DNA of 22,943 nucleotides from Defluviitaleaceae bacterium (GTDB taxonomy: Bacteria > Bacillota > Clostridia > Lachnospirales > WRAA01), in assembly GCA_009780445.1 (NCBI GenBank), contig WRAA01000005.1:1-22943 (forward strand), written 5' to 3'. This document shows positions 1-8,168 of this stretch, one piece after another (position 1 is the stretch's first letter; every line of letters begins with the position of its first letter). The translations under genes and the position numbers were made by a program. Under the pieces are notes generated by a model. It was not told where the DNA came from. It made no database searches and saw only the letters and a program-made list of their open reading frames with translations.

Positions 1-1361
1 ACAAGCACGGGCTGGCCGCGGTCGTAACAATCCTTGATATCCTTCACCACCGCGCGGTACTTCGCGCCGATGTTGCGGTATACCAGATCCGGCTGATCCG
101 CGCGGGCTACCGGCACATTCGTCGGCACGGTGATAACGTCCATGCCGTATATCTCGCGGAACTCGCCTTCCTCGGTAAGCGCGGTGCCTGTCATGCCGGA
201 CTTCTTGCCATACTTGTTGAAGAAGTTCTGGAACGTGATGGTGGCCAGCGTCTTTGACTCGCGGTGAACCTTCACCTTCTCCTTGGCCTCGATAGCCTGG
301 TGCAGGCCGTCGGAATAACGCCGCCCCGGCATAAGCCGCCCCGTAAACTCGTCAACAATGACGATCTCTTCGTCCTGCACCACATAGTCCTTGTCGCGGT
401 GCATGTTGTATGTGGCTTTCAGCGCGTTGTTGATATGGTGCTGCAGCTCCAGGTTCACGGGGTCCGACAGGTTCTCCACGGCGAAGTAGCGTTCGGCCTT
501 CTTCACGCCTTCCAGCGTAAGCGACACCGTCTTGCCCTTTTCGTCGATAACGAAGTCGCCCTCTTCCTCGATCTCGGTGCGCATCAAGGGGTTTAAGGCT
601 TCCTGCTCGTTAAGGATCTTTCCGCGCCGCAGCTGTGTCACGAAGCCGCTTGTCACCTTGTAAAGCTCGGTGCTCTTGCCCGACGCGCCGGAGATTATCA
701 GCGGCGTGCGCGCTTCGTCGATCAGGATCGAGTCCACTTCGTCGATGATGGCGTAGCTAAGGCCGCGCTGAACCATGTCGGCCTTCATGATCACCATGTT
801 GTCGCGAAGGTAGTCAAAGCCGAGTTCGTTGTTGGTGGCGTAGGTGATGTCGCAGGCATAGGCCTCGCGGCGTTCCGCGTTTGTCAGGCCGTGGTGTATC
901 ACGCCCACGCTAAGCCCCAGGAAGTCGTGTATGCGCCCCATCCAGTCGCGGTCGCGGCGCGCCAGGTATTCGTTCACCGTCACTACGTGTACGCCCTTGC
1001 CGGCAAGCGCGTTTAAGTATGACGGCAAGGTCGCCACCAGTGTCTTACCTTCACCTGTGCGCATTTCAGAAATACGCCCCTGGTGCAGTATCATACCGCC
1101 GAACAGCTGTACGCGGAAGTGCCGCATACCCAGCACGCGCTTGCCCGCCTCGCGCACTACGGCGAAGGCCTCCGGCAAGATGTCGTCCAGCGTCTCGCCG
1201 TCTGCCAACCTCTGCCGAAACTTCGCCGTCTGCTCGCGCAGCTGTTCGTCTGTGCAGCTTACATATGTCGGTTCCAACGCCTCTATCTTGTCAACTATCG
1301 GCTCCAGGCGTTTCAGCTCCTTGGTGCTGTACGAACCGAATATCTTCTCCAGTAATCCCAT
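1..1361 (-). CDS. secA: Protein translocase ATPase SecA (N-terminal part, cut by window edge)
   Basis: SecA is the cytoplasmic motor ATPase that pushes unfolded preproteins through SecYEG. The first 453 codons are visible; the rest lies beyond the left edge. The protein starts MGLLEKIFGS. The Walker A motif MRTGEGKT is at about residues 100-107, and the DEAD-like Walker B region (DEVDSILIDEARTPLIISG) follows the helicase-type motifs. The preprotein cross-linking region and the GMTGTALTEE stretch of the motor are also recognisable. The ATG at 1361 is preceded by AAGGAG at 7 nt, and this Shine-Dalgarno sits at the very end of pfkA, only 10 nt upstream. The two genes are probably co-transcribed from the pfkA promoter. 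The identity is certain from the sequence; only the C-terminus is missing. Confidence 0.97.
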   Translation of the reverse strand, partial: MGLLEKIFGSYSTKELKRLEPIVDKIEALEPTYVSCTDEQLREQTAKFRQRLADGETLDDILPEAFAVVREAGKRVLGMRHFRVQLFGGMILHQGRISEMRTGEGKTLVATLPSYLNALAGKGVHVVTVNEYLARRDRDWMGRIHDFLGLSVGVIHHGLTNAERREAYACDITYATNNELGFDYLRDNMVIMKADMVQRGLSYAIIDEVDSILIDEARTPLIISGASGKSTELYKVTSGFVTQLRRGKILNEQEALNPLMRTEIEEEGDFVIDEKGKTVSLTLEGVKKAERYFAVENLSDPVNLELQHHINNALKATYNMHRDKDYVVQDEEIVIVDEFTGRLMPGRRYSDGLHQAIEAKEKVKVHRESKTLATITFQNFFNKYGKKSGMTGTALTEEGEFREIYGMDVITVPTNVPVARADQPDLVYRNIGAKYRAVVKDIKDCYDRGQPVL

Positions 1362-1371
1362 GCACTACTCC

Positions 1372-2457
1372 TTATTCTCCGAACGATATACCAAGGGATT
1401 TGGCCACTTCCACCATCTCTCCCCTTGGGTCCACGGGCTTGGTCTTGCCCGCGATAGACTCAAGGCTCACATAGTCCATCTTGCCGTTGCGCAGGCAGAC
1501 CATGTTGCCGTGCAGTTCCCTGTGGATAAGATCCGCGGCCGCAACGCCGTAGCGGCACGACAGCACGCGGTCTGCGGCCGATGTTTCGCCGCCGCGCTGT
1601 ATATGCCCCAGCGCGCAGAAGCGCACTTCCTGGCTGATGTTCTTCTCAAGCATCGCCGCGAGCATCCCGGCTATGCCGCCGAAGCGCACGGGGTCCGGGC
1701 TGTCCTCCACGATCTTGCTCACAACTCTGTCGCCGCCTTTAAGCGACGCGCCTTCGCACACCACAATCACTGTGAACGTCCTGCCGTGCGCCTGCCGCCA
1801 CTCAATCTTCTTAATGATGCCTTCCAGCGTGAACGGTATCTCCGGTATCAATATAACGTCGGCGGAGCCGGCAATGCCCGAATGAAGCGCGATCCACCCG
1901 GCCGAACGCCCCATGACCTCCACGATCATAACGCGGTGGTGGGACTCCGCAGTGGTGTGCAGGCGGCCAAGGTTTTCCGTGACGATGTTCACGGCGGTGT
2001 CGAATCCGAATGTTGTGTCGGTGGAGCCGAGGTCGTTGTCAATTGTCTTTGGCACGCCTATCACGTTTAGCCCCATCTTCTGTAAGTCGTACGCCGAAGC
2101 CAGGGTTCCGTCGCCGCCAAGCACACACAGCACGTCAACGCCTTCGCGGCGCAAGTTCTCGACAGCTACGGGCGATACATCCCGCTTTACCCTCTGCCCG
2201 TCCTCCTCCACCCAGTAGTCGAACAAATTGTCCTTGTTCGAGCTGTAGAGAATTGTTCCGCCGCGGTGAAGTATGCCCGACACGCTCTGCATTGTAAGCG
2301 GAATATAGTCGTTAAGGTACAACCCGCGGTAGCCGAACTTGTAGCCGATAAGCTCGTAGCCATACTTGGATATGCACGTCCTTGTCAGCGCGTAAATTAC
2401 GGCGTTAAGCCCGGGCGCATCTCCGCCGCCCGTGATTACTGCGATCTTCTTTGGCAT
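1372..2457 (-). CDS. pfkA: 6-phosphofructokinase (PfkA family, mixed active-site signature)
   Basis: Phosphorylates fructose 6-phosphate to fructose 1,6-bisphosphate in cytoplasmic glycolysis. The 361-residue product starts MPKKIAVITGGGDAPGLNAV, with the P-loop-like glycine motif at residues 10-17. The phosphoryl-donor loop is GGDGT (114-118) and the catalytic loop is PKTIDND (136-142). Family knowledge: Gly after GGD is usual in ATP enzymes, whereas Lys in PKTIDND is usual in PPi enzymes; the combination is known in a third PFK group generally assigned to ATP. I infer ATP use but cannot prove it. The frame stays open to an ATG at 2589, but that lies upstream of the promoter at 2503-2531, so the ATG at 2457 with AAGGGG 8-12 nt upstream is the start. 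secA follows after 10 nt. Confidence 0.95.
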   Translation of the reverse strand: MPKKIAVITGGGDAPGLNAVIYALTRTCISKYGYELIGYKFGYRGLYLNDYIPLTMQSVSGILHRGGTILYSSNKDNLFDYWVEEDGQRVKRDVSPVAVENLRREGVDVLCVLGGDGTLASAYDLQKMGLNVIGVPKTIDNDLGSTDTTFGFDTAVNIVTENLGRLHTTAESHHRVMIVEVMGRSAGWIALHSGIAGSADVILIPEIPFTLEGIIKKIEWRQAHGRTFTVIVVCEGASLKGGDRVVSKIVEDSPDPVRFGGIAGMLAAMLEKNISQEVRFCALGHIQRGGETSAADRVLSCRYGVAAADLIHRELHGNMVCLRNGKMDYVSLESIAGKTKPVDPRGEMVEVAKSLGISFGE

Positions 2458-2502
2458 ATATAGTATCCCCTTGCAAAGTATTTTGAAACCGCTCCTACAT
2501 AC

Positions 2503-2531
2503 AGTATAGAAAAAAAATTGGCAAACGTCAA
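2503..2531 (-). promoter_or_regulatory. Sigma-A type promoter of pfkA-secA
   Basis: Read on the minus strand, TTGACG (2531-2526) is followed by a 17-nt spacer with a T-run and then TATACT (2508-2503). Transcription would start near 2496, giving a leader of about 40 nt before the pfkA ATG at 2457. This rules out the longer upstream start. Confidence 0.8.
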
Positions 2532-2617
2532 TACATGCGCCCAAATCAATTTGTGTAGACCTCGATGGCGTCGCCCCACCGGCGTTCAAACAACGCGAAC
2601 GTCCTAAGTAGTAATTA

Positions 2618-2661
2618 CTAAAAAGCCACCGCCAAGCTATAGTGTAGCTTGACGGTGGCTT
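2618..2661 (-). terminator. Rho-independent terminator of the WxL surface operon
   Basis: On the minus strand a 17-bp stem (AAGCCACCGTCAAGCTA and its complement, one G-U pair, 5-nt loop) is followed by UUUUU. It begins 13 nt after the stop codon of the large WxL-type gene (stop at 2675-2677) and separates that operon from the pfkA promoter. Confidence 0.88.
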
Positions 2662-2674
2662 ATCTTTATGACGG

Positions 2675-5600
2675 TTACGGAGTTACTGTTGGCTGGTGTG
2701 TCCAGTGCAGCTGTGCGGTATGACTGCCGCCTATACGCGTGTCATTCGGAATTTCAATGCCAAATCCCAGTTCTCCCCAGGTTACATTAACCTCATCTTC
2801 CATGCCACTCTTGTGAGTATACACTATGTGAGCGCCGTTGTCGCCGTTGATTGAGACCCCATTGACACGGATCATGCTGTAAAAATCGGTTCCTCCGCTT
2901 TGTACCGCTCTTACGCTCATGCCCCAGCCGGTATCGCTTACCCCCCTAAAGGCTATAGCAATGTCATCCGGCCGTGTAACTACTTCTGTAAACTCCTCAC
3001 CGCCCAGAGCAACTATCACATTGCCTAAAAGCATATGTGTTGTTGCTCTTAACTGACCAAAGTCCAGGTTTCCGATATCAAACGAGAAGTTTGCTCTCCA
3101 TACAGCGGAAAAGGTAATGTTTTCTGTAACTTCATGTGCTTCAAGCTGAGCGATACCATCCGGTGTGTTTGGGAAAACCTGACTATCCAAACTCCAGCCT
3201 CCAAAAGTCCAGCCTTCGCGATACCCGTAAAATGACGGAATTTCCGCAGGCATACCGTTTAGCCCAGAGAAGTTACTACCCACCGCAGAGTCGTTAAGCA
3301 CATAAAAGGTTACATCGGGAGTGCCCTCAAGACCCGGCTCAAAGGTAACAAGAGATACTTGATCTGCCGGAACAAAGTTTGCCGTTACAGTCGCGTCATT
3401 GTTCGGCATTACAAAACTCACTACCGGGCTGCGTACTTCATTTTGAAACCTCGACATAGGACCAGCCGCGGGTAATGTCCAGTTGGTGAAGAAATCATTG
3501 TTATCTCTATGACGTCTGGTGCCGGCTTCAACATCAACATCAGCGTGTACTGTAATCTGCGTACCGGCGTAGAAGTGATTCTCGCCCAGAATAGAATGCA
3601 CGGGGTCTGCGAATGTAACCTGGCTGTTCACTGTTGTCAATACATAAGCATCACCCGTTGCAGGATGAACCGGAGTAATGTCGTAGTTGTTAAAAGGATG
3701 GGAGCCAACTGATCTTGTGCCTGGATGTATACGGTCTCCAAATTCGTGCTGCGCTTGACTACTAATCACAATCTCGTTGGCACTGTTGCCTGAAAAGTTT
3801 ACAGCAGTGTGTATACGAGTCGCTGCAAGCTGGAGTATGCTTGGAGCTCCAAGACCACCACCGTTGGCTGCAGTATTGTTCATAACGCTGCCTCCGGTCA
3901 TGTATATATTGGCCTCATCGTCAATGCTTATACCGCCGCCTCGGCCTACTGCTGTGTTGCCTCTGATATAACCGCTGTTCATGATAAAGTCAGAGCCACT
4001 ACCAAATATTGCAATACCGCCTCCGTTGCCGGTTGTGTGGTTTCTTTCTACAACACCCCCTGCAAGGGTCAATGTCCCCGCAGCTTGACCGGTGGCACCG
4101 CTGGTTACACTAATACCACCACCTGCTACTCCGGCTGTGTTATAACTTATTACAGCACCTTCGTTTATTGTGGCTGTACTGCCAAAGTATACCAGCAATC
4201 CGCCGCCGCCATAGGCGCCATTGGGTGCATGGTTTCCGAATATTTCGCCGCCGTTCATAACAAATGTACCGCCGTTACGCACAACGACACCACCACCGCC
4301 TGTTGCCTCGCCTGATGCGATGTTATCGCGGATAGAGCCAGCGTTCATGGTAAAGCTGCTTGGCTGATTACCGGCTCTGTTAAATACACCAACTGCAGCC
4401 CCAAAAGCACCCCTACTACCACTTATTGTGCCACCGTTCATTATAAAGTCCCCACCATATACAGCTATGGCGGCACCCGGTCGCGTGAATTCTCCGTTTA
4501 ATGCACGGTTATTGATAATTGTACTGTTTGGACCATTTAAGTATACACGCCCCATATTTGTTGAAGTACCGGCACTTATTAAGATTGCAGCACCTCTCTC
4601 GAAGTATGGTCGTTGAGCTATTGGAGCATTTCCCCATACGGTTGTTACAAAGTTAGCAATATGAACATTATCCTCAATAAATAATCTGGCACCGTAAGAA
4701 ACATAGAATGCTCGTATCGTGCCCAGACCATTGACCATATCAGGACTATCCTGCCAAGGTGTTTTTATAGTAATATTTTCGACAACCATTTGGGCGTTCG
4801 AACCTCTTGGTGAAAATAAAGGTCTCAAGTGCTGCCCGGTATTTGTGGCAGTTATTGTATTACCATTTCCGTATAAAATTACTCTTCTATGAGGGTTGGT
4901 ATCTCCGCCAATCCAATTGATAGTGTAAGAGTTAATGGGAATAGTAATATCGCTCTGCAAGTTAATTACCAGCCACCGATCTGCGGGCAACTGAGACCAT
5001 TGATTTGCAGTTCCGGTTATTTGTGCAAAGTTAAGCGCTCTTCGCAGCTGTTCTGCTGTACTGACATTAAGTGTACGCCAAGGCAGTCTATCCGCATTTA
5101 ACGCCATAATGTCTTCAAACTGCCGCGGCGCGACTGTTCTTCGCCTCGTAACTTCGCTGCCTGTTTCGGGGTTCTGCGCTGCATATGTCACGACAAAGTA
5201 TACGCCCGGCTCCGCATGTGGGTCAAAGCCGCCATTGTCCGATACCGTAACCGTCACATACTCGCCTTCGGCGTCTTCGTATTCAAAGAGAAGCGCGTAC
5301 ACGCCGTCCAAGAGGTCATACACCACTATCAGTTCGCCATATTCGTCTTCTTCAAAGTTCAGTTCTACATACAGCACTTCGCCGGAGCTTTCATCTTCGG
5401 GGAAGAATATTTCGATCCTGCCGCCTTCGTTATCAAGCGTTCCCACCTCGACCACGGTGATAAACCTGTCTCTCGTTGCGACACGGCTCAACGTCCGGAT
5501 GTCTTCCGCGGCATATACTATGGTGTAAACGCTTCCAGCGATACGGTCGCTTCCATAAAACCCGCCGTCATCGTATACAACCACTTCTATAATGTTTCCA

Positions 5601-6235
5601 ATGTCATTACCGAATCCATCAGTGACAAGCACGCCATCGAGAAGATCAAGCTCGCTGCCCTCTTCAATGTACAGCCGGTCTGCATCGTCACCGGGGAAGG
5701 TAATAGCGGCTATGATTCCCGCTCCGCCTCCGAAACCAAGCTGAGAATCTCCGGTCAATAAATTGTTTTCGTATTCACATTCGCAGTCTTCGCCAAACTC
5801 GCCACAGCTTCCCGGTTCAGTGGGTTCTGTTGGCTCTGTAGGTTCCGTCGGTTCTTCCGGCTCTGTAGGTTCTACCGGTTCCGTCGGTTCTACCGGTTCG
5901 GTTGGTTCTACCGGATCAGTGGGTTCTACCGGATCAGTAGGTTCTACAGGATCAGTAGGTTCTACAGGATCGGTAGGTTCTACCGGTTCAGTGGGTTCTA
6001 CAGGTTCTGTGGGTTCGGTCGGCTCTACAGGCTCTGTAGGCTCTGTAGGCTCGGTCGGTGTCGATTCATCCGTAACCACAACCGCTGAATATTCGTCCGC
6101 CGTTGCGAGTGCCGGGTTGTACACGACAATGCTGACAAGCAAGCTAAAGGTTACGAAACCTGCCGTAAGGCGTTTAAACACCCCGGTGTAGCCTGCCTCT
6201 TTGTTGTACAATCTTCTCATATTATCATTCTTCAC
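2675..6235 (-). CDS. Large WxL-domain cell-surface protein with stalk, beta-helix and InlB-type repeat
   Basis: A predicted wall-associated adhesin of 1186 residues. Domains in order: signal peptide (1-46, ending ALATA); a Pro-Thr-Glu/Val-Glu-Pro stalk (about 60-141); a short Cys cluster (CGEFGEDCEC); two Ig-like domains resembling DUF5011 (about 180-355); a right-handed beta-helix with repeated MNGG-type and GGGI-type turns (about 390-830); a beta-sandwich ending in FVMPNNDATVTANF; an InlB/Flg_new repeat ending in FGGWSL...VWRA (about 960-1048); and a C-terminal WxL-like domain (about 1049-1186). The usual W-x-L motifs read WGM (1104-1106) and WTH (1178-1180). Start: GTG at 6235 has AGAGGG 5 nt upstream; an upstream in-frame GTG at 6253 has no such site. 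It is last in the four-gene operon and corresponds to CscC-type large WxL proteins. Its ligand is unknown. The beta-helix part is visibly richer in A+T than neighbouring housekeeping genes. Confidence 0.88.
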   Translation of the reverse strand: MKNDNMRRLYNKEAGYTGVFKRLTAGFVTFSLLVSIVVYNPALATADEYSAVVVTDESTPTEPTEPTEPVEPTEPTEPVEPTEPVEPTDPVEPTDPVEPTDPVEPTDPVEPTEPVEPTEPVEPTEPEEPTEPTEPTEPTEPGSCGEFGEDCECEYENNLLTGDSQLGFGGGAGIIAAITFPGDDADRLYIEEGSELDLLDGVLVTDGFGNDIGNIIEVVVYDDGGFYGSDRIAGSVYTIVYAAEDIRTLSRVATRDRFITVVEVGTLDNEGGRIEIFFPEDESSGEVLYVELNFEEDEYGELIVVYDLLDGVYALLFEYEDAEGEYVTVTVSDNGGFDPHAEPGVYFVVTYAAQNPETGSEVTRRRTVAPRQFEDIMALNADRLPWRTLNVSTAEQLRRALNFAQITGTANQWSQLPADRWLVINLQSDITIPINSYTINWIGGDTNPHRRVILYGNGNTITATNTGQHLRPLFSPRGSNAQMVVENITIKTPWQDSPDMVNGLGTIRAFYVSYGARLFIEDNVHIANFVTTVWGNAPIAQRPYFERGAAILISAGTSTNMGRVYLNGPNSTIINNRALNGEFTRPGAAIAVYGGDFIMNGGTISGSRGAFGAAVGVFNRAGNQPSSFTMNAGSIRDNIASGEATGGGGVVVRNGGTFVMNGGEIFGNHAPNGAYGGGGLLVYFGSTATINEGAVISYNTAGVAGGGISVTSGATGQAAGTLTLAGGVVERNHTTGNGGGIAIFGSGSDFIMNSGYIRGNTAVGRGGGISIDDEANIYMTGGSVMNNTAANGGGLGAPSILQLAATRIHTAVNFSGNSANEIVISSQAQHEFGDRIHPGTRSVGSHPFNNYDITPVHPATGDAYVLTTVNSQVTFADPVHSILGENHFYAGTQITVHADVDVEAGTRRHRDNNDFFTNWTLPAAGPMSRFQNEVRSPVVSFVMPNNDATVTANFVPADQVSLVTFEPGLEGTPDVTFYVLNDSAVGSNFSGLNGMPAEIPSFYGYREGWTFGGWSLDSQVFPNTPDGIAQLEAHEVTENITFSAVWRANFSFDIGNLDFGQLRATTHMLLGNVIVALGGEEFTEVVTRPDDIAIAFRGVSDTGWGMSVRAVQSGGTDFYSMIRVNGVSINGDNGAHIVYTHKSGMEDEVNVTWGELGFGIEIPNDTRIGGSHTAQLHWTHQPTVTP
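5814..6059 (-). repeat. Tandem repeat encoding the Pro-Thr-Glu stalk
   Basis: About 246 bp of 9-bp and 18-bp units encode PTE, PVE and PTD triplets, the commonest hexamer being PVEPTD. The units differ at synonymous positions in places, but several 18-bp copies are nearly identical, so the stalk length probably varies by slippage or recombination. The opposite strand is also open across the array (Gly-Ser-Val/Thr repeats), a by-product of the repeat. Confidence 0.9.
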
Positions 6236-6348
6236 AGTTAAACCCTCTTTCACACATGCCGGGAAGGAAAATGATATTGTCCTTGCCTGGTCATTTGGAT
6301 GCTTTGTTGATTATCACAGACAGTAAACACCAAACAACATGCCGGTTC

Positions 6349-7431
6349 TTACTCTTTAACCTTCTCAAGCTGCTTTTTAAGGAGTTCAATTTCGTCGCGC
6401 CTTGCTTTGTTTGACTTTATCACAAAAGCTGCAGCCGCTGCAATCAGTAATATGACTACGCCCGCCCCCGCGGCAAACATCCATGTCTGAGGGGACTGCC
6501 CCTGCGGTGGCGCTTGCACTTGGTTTACCGCTGAATCATTTACCATGGCGGCCTGTGCCGCTTCTATGTGAAACGCTTCCTCAAAGCTCCACGTTTCGCC
6601 ATCGTGTTCTATTTGCACATTTATTGTGTAATTACCGCCCGGTACACCTGTTCCCGCCCGGTCCTGCATTGTTAGCGGGAAGATGGTATTAGGCGCGAAG
6701 TCTACATTAAAATTGCTTACTTCAAAGATCGCCGTATCGTTGCCCGCCTGATAAACTTGCGCGCTTACCATCGCTCCTGAAACCAGCCGCGGTTGGGGGT
6801 TACGTATATCGGCAACTATGGCGGCTCTGTGGTTTACAGTTTGTATGTCCACATTGCCGATCAAAAAATTCGGTTCAATATCGGTATAGTTGTTTCCCCT
6901 AAGCCTGACAGGCAGCGCGAAGGCGAAACGATTTACAATCATCCCGGCTGCCTCTTCCTCCTCCGGCGTTATGCCAAGCAGGGTATGTACCGAACCCATT
7001 ATTATCCCCTCAAAACCCCCTGCGGGAATGGTTATGACTATGGGCACTATTTCGCTGCTGTTGGGCGGTACCGTTATTTCCCTTGCAGTCGTAAGCCGTG
7101 CTATATCTTCGAAAGAATGTTGCATACTCTCATCATTACGCCCGCTTGATGTATAGTCTATGGAGCCGTTGCTGCTTGTGGCGGGGGAAAATATGTCTAT
7201 TTCCACGGTTATGGGCTCGTCGCGCAAGTTGTTTACCGAAATGGCGATTTCATTCTGCCCCGGCTCTGCCCATATGTCAAAAAACGATGTTGTTCCCGGC
7301 ACTTGGTTTCCCGGCAATATCGGGTTTACGGAAAAACCCCCGGTGGCGTGTACCTCCGAGACTAAGCCCGGAGCAAACGCCACCGCCGAAAGTATAGCAA
7401 AGCCTGCTATAAAACATCTTATAAAACGCAT
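6349..7431 (-). CDS. WxL-interacting membrane protein (DUF916-DUF3324)
   Basis: A membrane-anchored surface protein of 360 residues, matching the WxL-interacting protein family (CscA-type). A signal peptide (about 1-29, ending VHA) precedes a DUF916 beta-sandwich (about 33-155, with features such as AISVNNLRDEPITVEI and GGFEGIIMGSVHTLLG). A DUF3324-like second domain (about 165-290) follows. One transmembrane helix (about 317-338) is followed by a basic, coiled-coil-like tail (RRDEIELLKKQLEKVKE). In studied Gram-positives the first domain binds peptidoglycan and the second binds WxL proteins. The ATG has GGAGGT 7 nt upstream. It lies between the two WxL-type genes in the operon, the context expected for this family. 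The assignment rests on fold-level pattern and neighbours. Confidence 0.88.
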   Translation of the reverse strand: MRFIRCFIAGFAILSAVAFAPGLVSEVHATGGFSVNPILPGNQVPGTTSFFDIWAEPGQNEIAISVNNLRDEPITVEIDIFSPATSSNGSIDYTSSGRNDESMQHSFEDIARLTTAREITVPPNSSEIVPIVITIPAGGFEGIIMGSVHTLLGITPEEEEAAGMIVNRFAFALPVRLRGNNYTDIEPNFLIGNVDIQTVNHRAAIVADIRNPQPRLVSGAMVSAQVYQAGNDTAIFEVSNFNVDFAPNTIFPLTMQDRAGTGVPGGNYTINVQIEHDGETWSFEEAFHIEAAQAAMVNDSAVNQVQAPPQGQSPQTWMFAAGAGVVILLIAAAAAFVIKSNKARRDEIELLKKQLEKVKE

Positions 7432-7468
7432 CCGTTATACCTCCGGATTGTTTAGGGTGTTATTCGTT

Positions 7469-7494
7469 ATTTAAACCAATTTCCGGGTTTAAAT
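7469..7494 (-). other. Intercistronic hairpin after the small WxL gene
   Basis: A perfect 9-bp stem (ATTTAAACC with GGTTTAAAT) and an 8-nt loop, 12 nt past the stop codon of the small WxL-type gene. No U-run follows, so complete termination is unlikely. It may instead protect or process the upstream mRNA, as seen in operons whose genes need unequal expression; that role is inferred. Confidence 0.55.
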
Positions 7495-7506
7495 TCCGCC
7501 GTTAAA

Positions 7507-8076
7507 TTAGTCTACTACTGTCGGCACAACTGTCCAATAAAGTGTAGCCTCAGCTTCACCGATCCTATATGCAGAGCCTGCGGGTGCCCACAGTTCAGCA
7601 TCGAAATCAACGTAAGCTATGGCCAGAGTGTTATCTGATGCCTCAGCTGTAAGAAGAGTTTGCGGAGCAACTCCGGCGTAAAGTGTAACGTCGAAAGCTT
7701 CTACTTCGGCGTTACCGGTGAAGCCATAAGCATCAAATTCAAGATCTATTTCAAAGCCTTCCATAGTAACATAGTCATCGATTTCAAAATCGCCTATGCT
7801 TACCTGAAGAGCAAACGCGTTATGACCAACTCGCATCTCTGCAGAACCTATCGCGCTAGATTCTACTTCTTCAGTTAACGATACTCTTACATCGTCAAAC
7901 TCAAGGTCGGGTACGGAAATAATTACTGCGGGGCCGTCCGGGTCTAAATCATTGCCGGCCTCGTCTGTGATTGTAATGTCAACAGTCGCGTAAGACGAAT
8001 CATCTGCCGCCAGTACTGCGAAGGACATAGTGGAAATGATTACTGCCGAGAGACCCAGAGCGATAAATTTTTTCAT
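7507..8076 (-). CDS. Small secreted WxL-type domain protein
   Basis: A 189-residue exported protein: signal peptide (about 1-24, ending VLAA), then a single WxL-like beta-domain. Recognisable parts are the entry strand (VPDLEFDDVRVSL), the first motif region (AFALQVSIGDF) and the C-terminal strand (ATLYWTVVPTVVD). In typical WxL proteins the motifs read W-x-L; here they are F88-A-L90 and W181-T-V183. The ending closely parallels that of the large protein of this operon (WTxxPTV), which supports a shared family. The product is acidic. The ATG is preceded by AAGGAG at 9 nt. By position it corresponds to CscB-type small WxL proteins that bind peptidoglycan non-covalently. The alternative is an unrelated beta-sandwich, which the gene order makes less likely. 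Confidence 0.8.
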   Translation of the reverse strand: MKKFIALGLSAVIISTMSFAVLAADDSSYATVDITITDEAGNDLDPDGPAVIISVPDLEFDDVRVSLTEEVESSAIGSAEMRVGHNAFALQVSIGDFEIDDYVTMEGFEIDLEFDAYGFTGNAEVEAFDVTLYAGVAPQTLLTAEASDNTLAIAYVDFDAELWAPAGSAYRIGEAEATLYWTVVPTVVD

Positions 8077-8148
8077 AGTGAAATTCTCCTTTTAAATTAG
8101 ATTATTTTAATGTTTGTAGTACCCATATGTGCGGTGTGTCTGCCGTGC

Positions 8149-8168
8149 AAGAGGCTAAACCGCCTCTT
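8149..8168 (-). other. Hairpin overlapping the stop codon of the MPLTG protein gene
   Basis: A 7-bp stem (AAGAGGC with GCCTCTT) around a 6-nt loop. On the minus strand it begins inside the stop codon (8170-8168) of the first operon gene. There is no U-run. Like the hairpin after the second gene, it could separate expression of the first and second cistrons; this is inferred. Confidence 0.45.

Noticed and set aside
931..2070. A 379-codon open frame on the plus strand opposite secA and pfkA
   Set aside because: It lies entirely antisense to two certain genes, has no ribosome-binding site and shows no protein family pattern. It is a by-product of high G+C codon usage.
5763..6191. An open frame encoding Gly-Ser-Val/Thr repeats opposite the stalk
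   Set aside because: It is the antisense image of the Pro-Thr-Glu repeat; its low complexity comes only from that repeat.
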